A DNA stretch of 8,139 bases from Planctomycetaceae bacterium (GCA_031254675.1 JAIRTV010000014.1:1-8139); one strand, 5' to 3'; shown: positions 1 through 6,814, counted from the stretch's first letter. The notes: a model not told the origin generated them from the letters alone. Translations and numbers: made by a program.

Positions 1-111
1 CGTCCCGCAAATCAGGATTTCAATAAGCAATTGTCGGCTTTTTCCGCATTTTAGGGATATAAGTATTAGGTTTTACATTTTTCGGTCTCTTTTTCTCGCG
101 ATGAGCAAACC
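1..111 (+). other. Upstream leader of the first caspase gene
   Basis: This stretch precedes the first caspase gene. One frame is open from the window edge to a TAG at 52-54 and could be the last 17 codons of an upstream gene (ending QLSAFSAF), but it is too short to support. A TATAAG at 58-63 resembles a -10 box. The nearest -35-like TTGTCG (31-36) is 21 bp away, too far for a normal sigma70 promoter. No Shine-Dalgarno sequence is present; the last 30 bases are pyrimidine-rich (TCTCTTTTTCTC). A four-codon ATG-to-TGA frame at 101-115 overlaps the real start as ATGA and is probably chance. Confidence 0.3.
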
Positions 112-1317
112 ATGATAACTCCTAAATTTTCCAAAACTCTGCTAATTCTAGCAAGTTTTTTCCTCGTTGTTGCCCATGTCGCTGTCGCTATCGGAGCGTC
201 GCCCAAAAATTCCGCCAACCGTTACGCAACACGTTCCACCGACTCAGAATTGCCGTCTCACGCCAACTCTCGTGTTGCCACCGCCGCCGGAGCACGTTAC
301 GCCTTACTCGTCGGCGTTAATGACTACGACAATAACGAAAACGAAAAACGCGCCAAAGCCACAAAACGCCCCTTCTTCAATCTCAAAAATCTACACTATT
401 GTTGCAACGACATGATCGTGTTGCACGAAACGCTCATCAATACAAAATTCGCCGCACCGGAAAATATCGTCCTCCTTACAAGTAGTGCCGAAGAAGACGA
501 TAAAAAAGCAACAATTACCAATATCAATCGGGAATTAAAATGTCTCTTAGGGCGAACTCAACCACATGATACTGTTTTTATCGCTTTTGCCGGTCACGGA
601 TTGACTCTCCCTGATTATCGAGGCGACGAAAAAAGTGAACTGTATCTTTGCCCAATGGACGCCGAAATTATCTGCGACGCCCAAACCGGCAGATTCGATT
701 GTCGCCAACTGCTCTCTCGCAAAAATCTGGAAATGGCTCTCAGAGAATGTCAAGCCAGTGTCAAAATTCTTGCCATGGACGCCTGCCGAAATCGTGACGT
801 CCAAACACGTTCAATCGCCCAATCCGACTTGATGACAAAATTTGCACAAGATGAAATTGCGAAAATCAAGGAATTCCATCCCGAACCTGTTGAGGGATTG
901 TTCCAACTCTTCAGTTGTGACGATGGTCAAACCGCCGCAGAAAGTGAAGAAAAAAAACACGGCGTCTATTCCTATTTTTTGATTGAAGGACTCAAAGGCG
1001 CCGCAAATAGTAATGGCGATCACCAGATTACCTTGTCGGAATTACAACGATACGTCAAACTTCAAACAACACGCCATGCAAAAGGCGTTCTGAGCCACGA
1101 CCAAACCCCAAAAATTATTGCAATTGGTGATAGTACAGGTGACGATGTGATTCTTGCGTCTTGTACGCCGGCAGAAATTCCCAAACCGCAAATCTCTGAT
1201 AACAATTCCCAAACCGCGTATCCCTCTTCAACCAGAACTACCAACAGTTACAATACGCCAAGTGGAAATAGTAACAGAAGTAAAGGAGGAAATAGCGGAA
1301 GCCGTCTTACACGTTAA
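112..1317 (+). CDS. Exported caspase-like cysteine protease (peptidase C14), paralogue A
   Basis: The protein is 401 residues. Residues 1-26 form a signal peptide: a short n-region with Lys5 and Lys8, a hydrophobic core at 9-25, and a probable cut after AVA at 26 or IGA at 29. It should act outside the cytoplasm. The caspase fold starts at RYALLVGVNDYDN (62-74). Catalytic His162 lies in FAGHG and catalytic Cys225 in DACRN, with ELYLCPMDA (176-184) between them, so the dyad is intact. An EF-hand-like loop with N299, N301, D303, I306 and E310 sits in the p10 part. Several cysteines are shared with the next gene, including the YCC pair at 97-98 and C180, C188, C269 and C351, which may allow disulfides. 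The last 50 residues are low complexity (Ser, Asn, Thr) and end GGNSGSRLTR. Family knowledge: bacterial C14 enzymes usually cut after Lys/Arg or Asp; the substrate here is unknown. The ATG at 112 gives a complete signal peptide. Confidence 0.9.
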   Translation: MITPKFSKTLLILASFFLVVAHVAVAIGASPKNSANRYATRSTDSELPSHANSRVATAAGARYALLVGVNDYDNNENEKRAKATKRPFFNLKNLHYCCNDMIVLHETLINTKFAAPENIVLLTSSAEEDDKKATITNINRELKCLLGRTQPHDTVFIAFAGHGLTLPDYRGDEKSELYLCPMDAEIICDAQTGRFDCRQLLSRKNLEMALRECQASVKILAMDACRNRDVQTRSIAQSDLMTKFAQDEIAKIKEFHPEPVEGLFQLFSCDDGQTAAESEEKKHGVYSYFLIEGLKGAANSNGDHQITLSELQRYVKLQTTRHAKGVLSHDQTPKIIAIGDSTGDDVILASCTPAEIPKPQISDNNSQTAYPSSTRTTNSYNTPSGNSNRSKGGNSGSRLTR

Positions 1318-1351
1318 AATTCGGCTTGCATAAAAAAGAAACAAAAACATG

Positions 1352-1405
1352 TCCCAAACGGTAACAATGGAAATTTCATGACCGTTTGGGATTTTTGTTT
1401 TTTTG
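1352..1405 (+). terminator. Intrinsic terminator, probably bidirectional
   Basis: An 11-bp perfect inverted repeat, TCCCAAACGGT (1352-1362) and ACCGTTTGGGA (1381-1391), encloses an 18-base loop. It is followed at once by a T-rich run (TTTTTGTTTTTTTG). The A-rich sequence before it, ACAAAAA at 1341-1347, can pair with TTTTTGT at 1392-1398 across a small bulge, and it would supply a U tract for transcripts from the other strand. It lies 35 bp after the stop of the first caspase gene, so that gene is probably transcribed separately from the second. Confidence 0.85.
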
Positions 1406-1492
1406 TTTTCCGTTTAAAAAAAGATGTCTCAATTTCTATCCTTTTCGGAATAGATAAATAGAGTAATTTTTTTTCTCTTCTTTTTTCTGCCA

Positions 1493-2959
1493 ATGATCAT
1501 CATGACCTATCAATCTTTTTTTCAGACTCAAATCATAATAATCATTGTTTCGATACTTGTTTCGGATTCTGTTTTCAATACGGAAACAATTTTCGGTGCG
1601 GTTTCCGGTTCGGGAAATCGTTACGCTCTTCTTATCGGAGTGAATGAGTACGATAATTTCAGAAATGAAAAACGGGCAAAAGAAGCAAAACGTCCTTACT
1701 TTGAATTACAAAAACTGAACTATTGTTGCGTTGATATGATTGATCTTGGCAATGTTCTTGTTGCGAGTAAATTCGCCGCACGTGAAAATATTACCATTCT
1801 CACGAGTAATTCTGAAAATAACGAAACAAAATCAACTCTCACCAATATCAATCGTGAACTAAAATATCTTTTAAGCAAGTTACAACCCAATGATACCGTT
1901 TTTATTGCTTTTGCTGGACATGGTCTTTCGCTTCCTGATTATAAGGGCGATGAGAAAAGTGAACTCTATCTTTGTCCGATGGATGCCGAAGTTATTTGTA
2001 ACCCCAAAACCGGCAAATTCGACAACCGCCAACTCATTGCCCGAAAACAGCTTGAAATTCAACTGGAAAACAGCAGAGCCAATGTTAAAATTCTTGTCAT
2101 GGATGCTTGCCGAAACAATGGACTTCGCACACGGTCGCTTCAGTCGAATATGACCAAACCAATATTGAACGAAATTGATAAAATCAAAGATTTTGTATCG
2201 CCGAATATTGTACGAATTGCGGGGTTGTTCCAACTGTTTAGTTGTGGCACCGGCGAAACCGCAGCGGAAAGTCCTGAATTAAAGCACGGTATTTATTCCT
2301 ATTTTATGATTGAAGGATTGAAAGGATTCGCCGATAGCAATGGTAACGGAATTATTACATTGGCGGAATTACAAAAATACGTGAAAGACAAAACTTTTGC
2401 TCATGCCAAAGGGGTGTTACATCATCAGCAGGCGCCGAAAATTACGACCAATGGAGATTGTACGGCGGAAGAAGTTCTTATTGCCGAATGTGCGCCGCGA
2501 TCCGCCGTACCGGTAGCACCACAACCAAACCTCGTATCAACAGCACAACCTAATCAAGAAATTCCGTTGCCGCAATCTAATAACCAGACACCAAACATTT
2601 TGCCCAATGTCAATAACAATATCAATAATTACGCCGCTAATAATTATGCAAACAATTATAATTCACTGCAAAATCCTTCCAATACAAATTATAACAACTA
2701 TCCTGTAAATAATTACGCGAACAATTACAATTTACCGCAAACTCCTTCCAATACAAACTACAATAATTACGCTGGAAATAATTTCGGCAATAATTACAAC
2801 AGTAACTACAATAGTAATTACGGAAACAATTTCGGTGGAAATACTTACAGCGGTGGTAATTACGGTGGTGGTAATTATGGCGGTGGCGGTGGAAGTTACA
2901 GCGGTTCATCCGGTAACTCGTCCGTCGGCGGAAATAGTGGACATCGTAATACTCGTTAA
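1493..2959 (+). CDS. Exported caspase-like protease with Asn/Tyr- and Gly-rich prion-like tail, paralogue B
   Basis: The protein is 488 residues and a paralogue of the preceding gene; the catalytic cores align almost without gaps. The N-terminus has a hydrophobic stretch (residues 14-23, mostly Ile) but no basic residue before it, so it is an atypical signal peptide or membrane anchor. ATG at 1502 (Met4) is an alternative start. The caspase core begins at RYALLIGVNEYDN (43-55). Catalytic His143 is in FAGHG and catalytic Cys206 in DACRNN. A canonical EF-hand loop spans 281-292 (D281, N283, N285, G286, I288, T289, E292). After a Pro/Gln-rich linker (334-370), residues 371-448 are dominated by Asn and Tyr with 23-residue repeats. 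Residues 449-483 are Gly/Ser/Tyr-rich, and the C-terminus is GGNSGHRNTR, nearly identical to the end of paralogue A. The tail looks like an aggregation- or surface-binding module. No Shine-Dalgarno is present; a pyrimidine-rich tract precedes the start. Confidence 0.88.
   Translation: MIIMTYQSFFQTQIIIIIVSILVSDSVFNTETIFGAVSGSGNRYALLIGVNEYDNFRNEKRAKEAKRPYFELQKLNYCCVDMIDLGNVLVASKFAARENITILTSNSENNETKSTLTNINRELKYLLSKLQPNDTVFIAFAGHGLSLPDYKGDEKSELYLCPMDAEVICNPKTGKFDNRQLIARKQLEIQLENSRANVKILVMDACRNNGLRTRSLQSNMTKPILNEIDKIKDFVSPNIVRIAGLFQLFSCGTGETAAESPELKHGIYSYFMIEGLKGFADSNGNGIITLAELQKYVKDKTFAHAKGVLHHQQAPKITTNGDCTAEEVLIAECAPRSAVPVAPQPNLVSTAQPNQEIPLPQSNNQTPNILPNVNNNINNYAANNYANNYNSLQNPSNTNYNNYPVNNYANNYNLPQTPSNTNYNNYAGNNFGNNYNSNYNSNYGNNFGGNTYSGGNYGGGNYGGGGGSYSGSSGNSSVGGNSGHRNTR
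2624..2800 (+). repeat. 69-bp coding tandem repeats in the protease tail
   Basis: Two full 69-bp units (2624-2692 and 2693-2761) and a partial third (from 2762) encode 23-residue repeats. Each starts NNY, continues (V/A)NNYANNYN and ends PSNTNY. The third unit diverges after NNFGNNYN into shorter NSNY steps. The reading frame is kept throughout, as expected of a slippage-prone or recombination-prone low-complexity tail. The neighbouring paralogue has no such repeats, so the expansion followed, or was lost after, the duplication. Confidence 0.8.
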
Positions 2960-3112
2960 AAAAAATAGAAAAACGATTTTTGTAATTATTAAATGAAATT
3001 TGCTGTATTTCCATCATGGACAAACGAAACAAATAAACATTATTACATCAAAACTAAAAAACATTACTGTTATTAACATTTTCCCTTCAATCTTTCAACA
3101 CTAATATTAACC

Positions 3113-5353
3113 ATGACAAGATTTCTCTCATTGACGACTATATTTGTTGCGTTATTTCCATTGACAACATTTGCCGAATCGGTTTCGTCCGGACGTCTTA
3201 ATGTTATTATTATTGCTGCCTCTTATTTACAAAGCACAACACCGGAAATTACCAAACTGCCTTACACACAAAATGATGCAAAATTCATTCTTGAAGCGTT
3301 AAACCGGCAATCCGCCTCGACAGTGAAACATCGTTCCTTGCTGGAAGAATCCGAGAAGCAACCGACTAAAGCCAATATCGAAACTCTAATCGTACAATGG
3401 TTACGCGAATGCGAAGCAAACGATACGGTTCTTATTTTTTTCAGTGGTCATGGTATTGCTCGCGACGACAAAGGGCAAGTCAATGCTCTTGTTCCTTCTG
3501 ATTTCGACGCCAATGATATTGCTGGTTCGTCGATTCCGGTTTCGTGGCTTCGTCGTCAGTTGGGGCAATGTGAAGCGAAAACGAAATTTTTGTTGCTTGA
3601 TTGTTGTCATGCGGGAGGCGAAGGAATTTCGGATTCCGAACACAACGGCGTGATGAAACATGTTGCGCAACAAGACACGCTTGATGTTGTTACGATTGCG
3701 AGTTGCGGCTCGAACGAGAAAAGTCATTATTGGAAAGATCAACATCTTTCGTTGTTTAGTTATTATCTGGCGGAAGCCTTGCGCGGTGAAGCAGACGTAA
3801 ATCATGATCAAAAAATTACAGCCAACGAATTGTATTCCTACATTCACGATCATGTACGGAAAACAGCGGAAAATCTCGGTTTTCAACAAAATCCTGTTAG
3901 AATTATTCGTTCCGGTGTTTCTGGTGATCCGGTTCTTGTTCGTCTTGGTCAACCGCTCCAAACATTGGATCAGTTACTGAAAGATATTGCACAAAAAATA
4001 TCCGCAAGAATGCAAGAAAAAAATATTACGATGACCGGAACTCTTCCATTTCTTTCGCTCTCACAAAGCGAAACGATAACGGTTGGTCCTGCTGAATTTG
4101 GTCTTTTACCAGGTAATTGCACAGAAAAGTTGGAACAACATCTTTCCAGTTTCCTTCCGAATGGTTATATTTCTGTCCGTCATCAGATGATGACGTCAAC
4201 TCTTGCCGAACACGGACTTCGTGTCGAAGAAGTTTATTCCGGCAAAATGGAACAGGCTATCGGAACAACAAAATTTGTCGATACGAAAAAGATTCGTTCT
4301 TTTATTGTTGGCAAAATTTCACGGACATCTCAAGAGGGAGTTGTCGAAATTTCGTGTGAGTTGACGGGATTGCCGAATATTACAGCGTTGGGAACATTCG
4401 CTGGTCGTGTTCAACTTTCTCAGGCGGAAATTGCCGAAATGGGACGTTCGATGCAAGCCCCGCAACCTGCTGTTGCAACAAATAAAATAACCGCGATTGC
4501 GTTACCTAATTCGGTTGATCCCGAATACCGACCACGTTTAACTGAAACAGAAAACAATAATTCTGTAACTTCTTCGACCACAATGTCCGTGTCAACAAAT
4601 TCCGTAACGACAGATTCTTCTTTATCGCTTGTACCGTTTGATGCTTCAACGAGTTCCTTATTCCGTGTTACGATTGTTGTCAAACGCGGTAACAATTTTA
4701 TCCCAGTCAAACCGATTCAACAGGAAAACCGAACTTATCTTCCGTTGGAACGAGGTGATGTTTACCGTATCCGAATTTATAATCCGACTTCTGAAACAGT
4801 GATGACTCGCGTTTTGGTTGATGGTTTGAATACGTTGCCGGAAAAAATCGAAGAGCCGGACAAAGTAAAATTTGTTGCCGTGACGACAACAGATTTAATG
4901 CAACATATTGAATCGCTTAAAAAAGTTGGTGCAATTATTGTTCAAAATACGGCACAAGAATTTTTTCGTGTTGCCGCTCCGTCGGGGTTGGATCGAGCCA
5001 GACCTTGGGTTGTCAGACCACACAAGGAAGTTGAGATTCCGGGATTTTTTCACAATGTCGGACTTCAGGGTGGTTACAAAGAATTTCGCGTAACAGAATC
5101 CTCTTTCTCTGTTGGCGGGCAAACGAATTTTATTGATCAACTTGGTCTTATTACGGTTGGATGTTTCACGGCAATTCCGAAAAATTTACCCGATGATTCC
5201 GTTCTTGAACGTCGTGTTGGTACGGGCATGGGTTATCGATATCGGCAAAATGTTGTGGTCAATGAAGATTTGATCATTGGCGGTCTGCTGGAAACACAAC
5301 AATATTATTACGCTCCGCGAAAAGATATTGTGCCGAATATTTCCCATCCGTAA
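3113..5353 (+). CDS. Exported multidomain caspase-like protein (caspase, FlgO/CsgG-like, C-terminal beta domain)
   Basis: The protein is 746 residues. Residues 1-21 are a clear signal peptide with a cut after TFA. The caspase domain (about 28-275) has catalytic His113 in FSGHG and catalytic Cys165 in DCCHAGG; VPSD (127-130) matches the conserved strand between them. An EF-hand-like loop lies at 228-239 (D228, N230, D232, I235, T236, E239) after the usual LRGEAD. Residues 284-445 read like a FlgO/CsgG-type domain: the ITMTGTLPF strand, an EFGLLPGNCTEKLEQHL segment, and later IRSFIVGKISRT. Residues 478-507 are a Ser/Thr-rich linker. Residues 515-690 are beta-rich, with YRIRIYNPTSETV, VLVDGLNTL, WVVRPHKEVEIPGF and a final GLITVGCF strand. 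This pattern resembles a domain I have seen on planctomycete secreted proteins. The caspase call is firm; the two later domain calls are by eye. It is only distantly related to the two preceding paralogues. Confidence 0.88.
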   Translation: MTRFLSLTTIFVALFPLTTFAESVSSGRLNVIIIAASYLQSTTPEITKLPYTQNDAKFILEALNRQSASTVKHRSLLEESEKQPTKANIETLIVQWLRECEANDTVLIFFSGHGIARDDKGQVNALVPSDFDANDIAGSSIPVSWLRRQLGQCEAKTKFLLLDCCHAGGEGISDSEHNGVMKHVAQQDTLDVVTIASCGSNEKSHYWKDQHLSLFSYYLAEALRGEADVNHDQKITANELYSYIHDHVRKTAENLGFQQNPVRIIRSGVSGDPVLVRLGQPLQTLDQLLKDIAQKISARMQEKNITMTGTLPFLSLSQSETITVGPAEFGLLPGNCTEKLEQHLSSFLPNGYISVRHQMMTSTLAEHGLRVEEVYSGKMEQAIGTTKFVDTKKIRSFIVGKISRTSQEGVVEISCELTGLPNITALGTFAGRVQLSQAEIAEMGRSMQAPQPAVATNKITAIALPNSVDPEYRPRLTETENNNSVTSSTTMSVSTNSVTTDSSLSLVPFDASTSSLFRVTIVVKRGNNFIPVKPIQQENRTYLPLERGDVYRIRIYNPTSETVMTRVLVDGLNTLPEKIEEPDKVKFVAVTTTDLMQHIESLKKVGAIIVQNTAQEFFRVAAPSGLDRARPWVVRPHKEVEIPGFFHNVGLQGGYKEFRVTESSFSVGGQTNFIDQLGLITVGCFTAIPKNLPDDSVLERRVGTGMGYRYRQNVVVNEDLIIGGLLETQQYYYAPRKDIVPNISHP

Positions 5354-5490
5354 GATACTGAGTAAAAATTGTTTTCACGATTTTACAATTCTGTACCGAT
5401 TTCTAATACGCTCCAGAACATCGACTATTACAAGAAAAAATATTGGTGATTTCCTTATGATTCAACTTAATTTTCGCCGTTAGATAATGT

Positions 5491-5537
5491 CGCCGGTATG
5501 AAGTTGGAGAAATAACGAAACCAATTTTGAACCGGCG
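5491..5537. ncRNA. Long imperfect hairpin, unknown structured element
   Basis: The outer arms CGCCGGT (5491-5497) and ACCGGCG (5531-5537) are perfect complements. The inner arms AAGTTGG (5501-5507) and CCAATTT (5521-5527) pair with one G-T wobble. Between them ATG faces TGA as one A-A mismatch and two wobbles. This gives a nearly continuous 17-position stem capped by a 13-base loop. No T run follows on the + strand, so it is not a classic intrinsic terminator. It could be a leader structure, a small RNA or a DNA-level element; the sequence does not decide. The pairing itself is certain, the function is not. Confidence 0.4.
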
Positions 5538-5621
5538 GGAAGATCGTTCGCGAGTTGACCAAAGGAAGAACACCAAAACAGCAGGAAACAAAACAATCCC
5601 GAAAACACCTTGCCGGACTAG

Positions 5622-5650
5622 ATTGACGTCAATGCCGACATGGGTAAAAT
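5622..5650 (+). promoter_or_regulatory. Candidate sigma70 promoter with overlapping 12-bp palindrome
   Basis: TTGACG (5623-5628) and TAAAAT (5645-5650) each match the sigma70 consensus at five of six positions and are 16 bp apart. The -35 element lies within a perfect 12-bp palindrome, ATTGACGTCAAT (5622-5633), suitable as an operator for a dimeric regulator. The predicted start of transcription is about 60 bp before the isocitrate dehydrogenase ATG, so this could drive that gene and larE. It cannot also serve the small open frame starting at 5640, which would begin before the transcript. Confidence 0.45.
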
Positions 5651-5723
5651 AGGGAATCTTATTTTTACGGAACTTTTATACGATTACTTGTCACCGGAAA
5701 CGGTTGGCTTATTGAAATCATGA
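5640..5723 (+). CDS. Possible 27-codon leader peptide overlapping the next start (ATGA)
   Basis: An ATG at 5640 opens a 27-codon frame that ends with TGA at 5721-5723, overlapping the isocitrate dehydrogenase ATG (5720-5722) as ATGA. The peptide begins MGKIGNLIF and ends ETVGLLKS, a plausible soluble-protein composition. The overlap suggests translational coupling. Against it: there is no clear ribosome binding site, the run is short enough to arise by chance, and the best promoter nearby would start transcription downstream of its ATG. I do not recognise the peptide. Confidence 0.22.
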   Translation: MGKIGNLIFTELLYDYLSPETVGLLKS

Positions 5724-6814
5724 CACACAATATAACATTGATTACCGGTGACGGCGTTGGTCCCGAACTGGCAAACGCTGCACGGCAATGTATTGATGCA
5801 ACCGGTGTTCGTATCAATTGGGATGTTCAGGAAGCGGGTATTGACGCCATGGAAAAATACGGAACACCATTGCCGGAATCGGTTTTGGAAAGTGTTCGTC
5901 GAACACGTTGTGCCTTGAAAGCCCCAATCACCACGCCGGTCGGAACCGGTTTTCGGAGTATTAACGTTCATCTGCGTCAAGAATTGGGATTATTCGCTTG
6001 TATTCGTCCCTGTAAATATTATTCCGGTGTTCGAACGTTGTACCATCAAATTCCCATTGATTTGGTTCTCTTTCGAGAAAATACGGAAGACCTTTACGCT
6101 GGTATCGAATTTGAAAAAGGAAACGAAAACACAAAATCTTTGATTGCAACAATCAACTCTTTGACCACTGGTCGGAAAATTGCGACTCCGTTTACAGAAA
6201 CAGGAATTTCCATCAAACCAATCAGTGTTTCCGGTACCGAACAAATTGTTCGGGCAGCGTTTGAATACGCACGGGAAAATCAACGGAAAAAAGTGACCGC
6301 AGTTCACAAAGCCAATATTATGAAACACACAGACGGGCTTTTTCTCCGTGTGTCGCAACAAGTTGCCGAGAATTATCCTGATATTGCTTTTGAAAATCGA
6401 ATTGTTGACAATATGTGTATGCAACTGGTTCAGAAGCCGGAATTGTATGATATTTTGGTTTTACCGAATTTGTACGGTGATATTTTGAGTGATCTTTGTG
6501 CGGGTTTGGTTGGAGGGCTTGGCGTTGCTCCGGGGGCGAATATTGGTCCCAACGGCGCCGTGTTCGAAGCAACCCATGGTTCCGCCCCCAAGTATAAAGG
6601 ACAAAATAAAGTGAATCCTACGGCGTTGATTCTTTCTGGAATGTTGATGCTTCGGCATTTGAAAGAATTTGATGCCGCAACACGGCTTGAGCGAGCAGTT
6701 GCTGCGGTGATTGCTGAAGGTAAAAAGGTTACTTACGATATGAAAGCGGATCGCGATGATCCTTCTGCTGTTGGAACTCGTGAAATGACGGACGCAATTT
6801 GTCAAAAACTATAG
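5720..6814 (+). CDS. icd: Isocitrate dehydrogenase (isocitrate/isopropylmalate dehydrogenase family)
   Basis: At 364 residues this is a compact member of the family that oxidises and decarboxylates isocitrate to 2-oxoglutarate in the cytoplasmic TCA cycle. The N-terminus ITLITGDGVGPE is diagnostic. Substrate residues are present by motif alignment to the E. coli enzyme: S80, N82 and R86 in GFRSINVHLR, R96, R119 and Y126 in FRENTEDLYAG, K197 in VHKANI, and metal-binding D230, D254 and D258. The S/N pair favours isocitrate over isopropylmalate. The cofactor loop is THGSAPKYKGQNKVNP (285-300). K291-Y292 matches the E. coli K344-Y345 pair associated with NADP+, and VTYD keeps the later Tyr (Y339), but the position of E. 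coli R395 is not Arg, so NAD+ versus NADP+ is open. The length is close to NAD-type enzymes and shorter than the 416-residue E. coli enzyme. No Shine-Dalgarno is visible. larE follows about 20 bp downstream, probably in the same operon. Confidence 0.93.
   Translation: MTHNITLITGDGVGPELANAARQCIDATGVRINWDVQEAGIDAMEKYGTPLPESVLESVRRTRCALKAPITTPVGTGFRSINVHLRQELGLFACIRPCKYYSGVRTLYHQIPIDLVLFRENTEDLYAGIEFEKGNENTKSLIATINSLTTGRKIATPFTETGISIKPISVSGTEQIVRAAFEYARENQRKKVTAVHKANIMKHTDGLFLRVSQQVAENYPDIAFENRIVDNMCMQLVQKPELYDILVLPNLYGDILSDLCAGLVGGLGVAPGANIGPNGAVFEATHGSAPKYKGQNKVNPTALILSGMLMLRHLKEFDAATRLERAVAAVIAEGKKVTYDMKADRDDPSAVGTREMTDAICQKL

Larger units (their letters stand above)
5354..5719. other. 366-bp intergenic spacer before the isocitrate dehydrogenase gene
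   Basis: I see no convincing full-length gene here, and no good terminator directly after the third caspase gene. The only hairpin near its stop (GTAAAA at 5362-5367 with TTTTAC at 5381-5386) is weak and AT-only. The spacer contains the compound hairpin at 5491-5537, a promoter-like pair with a palindrome at 5622-5650, and a small open frame running into the next start; these are listed separately. Confidence 0.6.

Noticed and set aside
1..54. Possible C-terminal 17 codons of an upstream gene ending in TAG at 52-54
   Set aside because: A second frame is also open here and the fragment is too short to tell coding from chance.
101..115. Four-codon minicistron overlapping the first gene start as ATGA
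   Set aside because: It is too short to support, has no ribosome binding site, and the second and third caspase genes have no equivalent.
2969..2981. AAAAA-CGA-TTTTT hairpin after the second caspase gene
   Set aside because: The five-pair all-AT stem is too weak for a terminator.
2637..3032. Open frame on the - strand (131 codons) over the Asn/Tyr-rich tail
   Set aside because: Its Tyr/Cys/Arg/Asn/His-rich sequence is the mirror of the low-complexity tail; it is kept open by repeat composition.
3401..3961. Long open frame on the - strand (186 codons) inside the third caspase gene
   Set aside because: It lies wholly antisense to the catalytic domain, has a basic, Asn/Arg/Thr-heavy composition typical of mirrored codons, and matches no motif.
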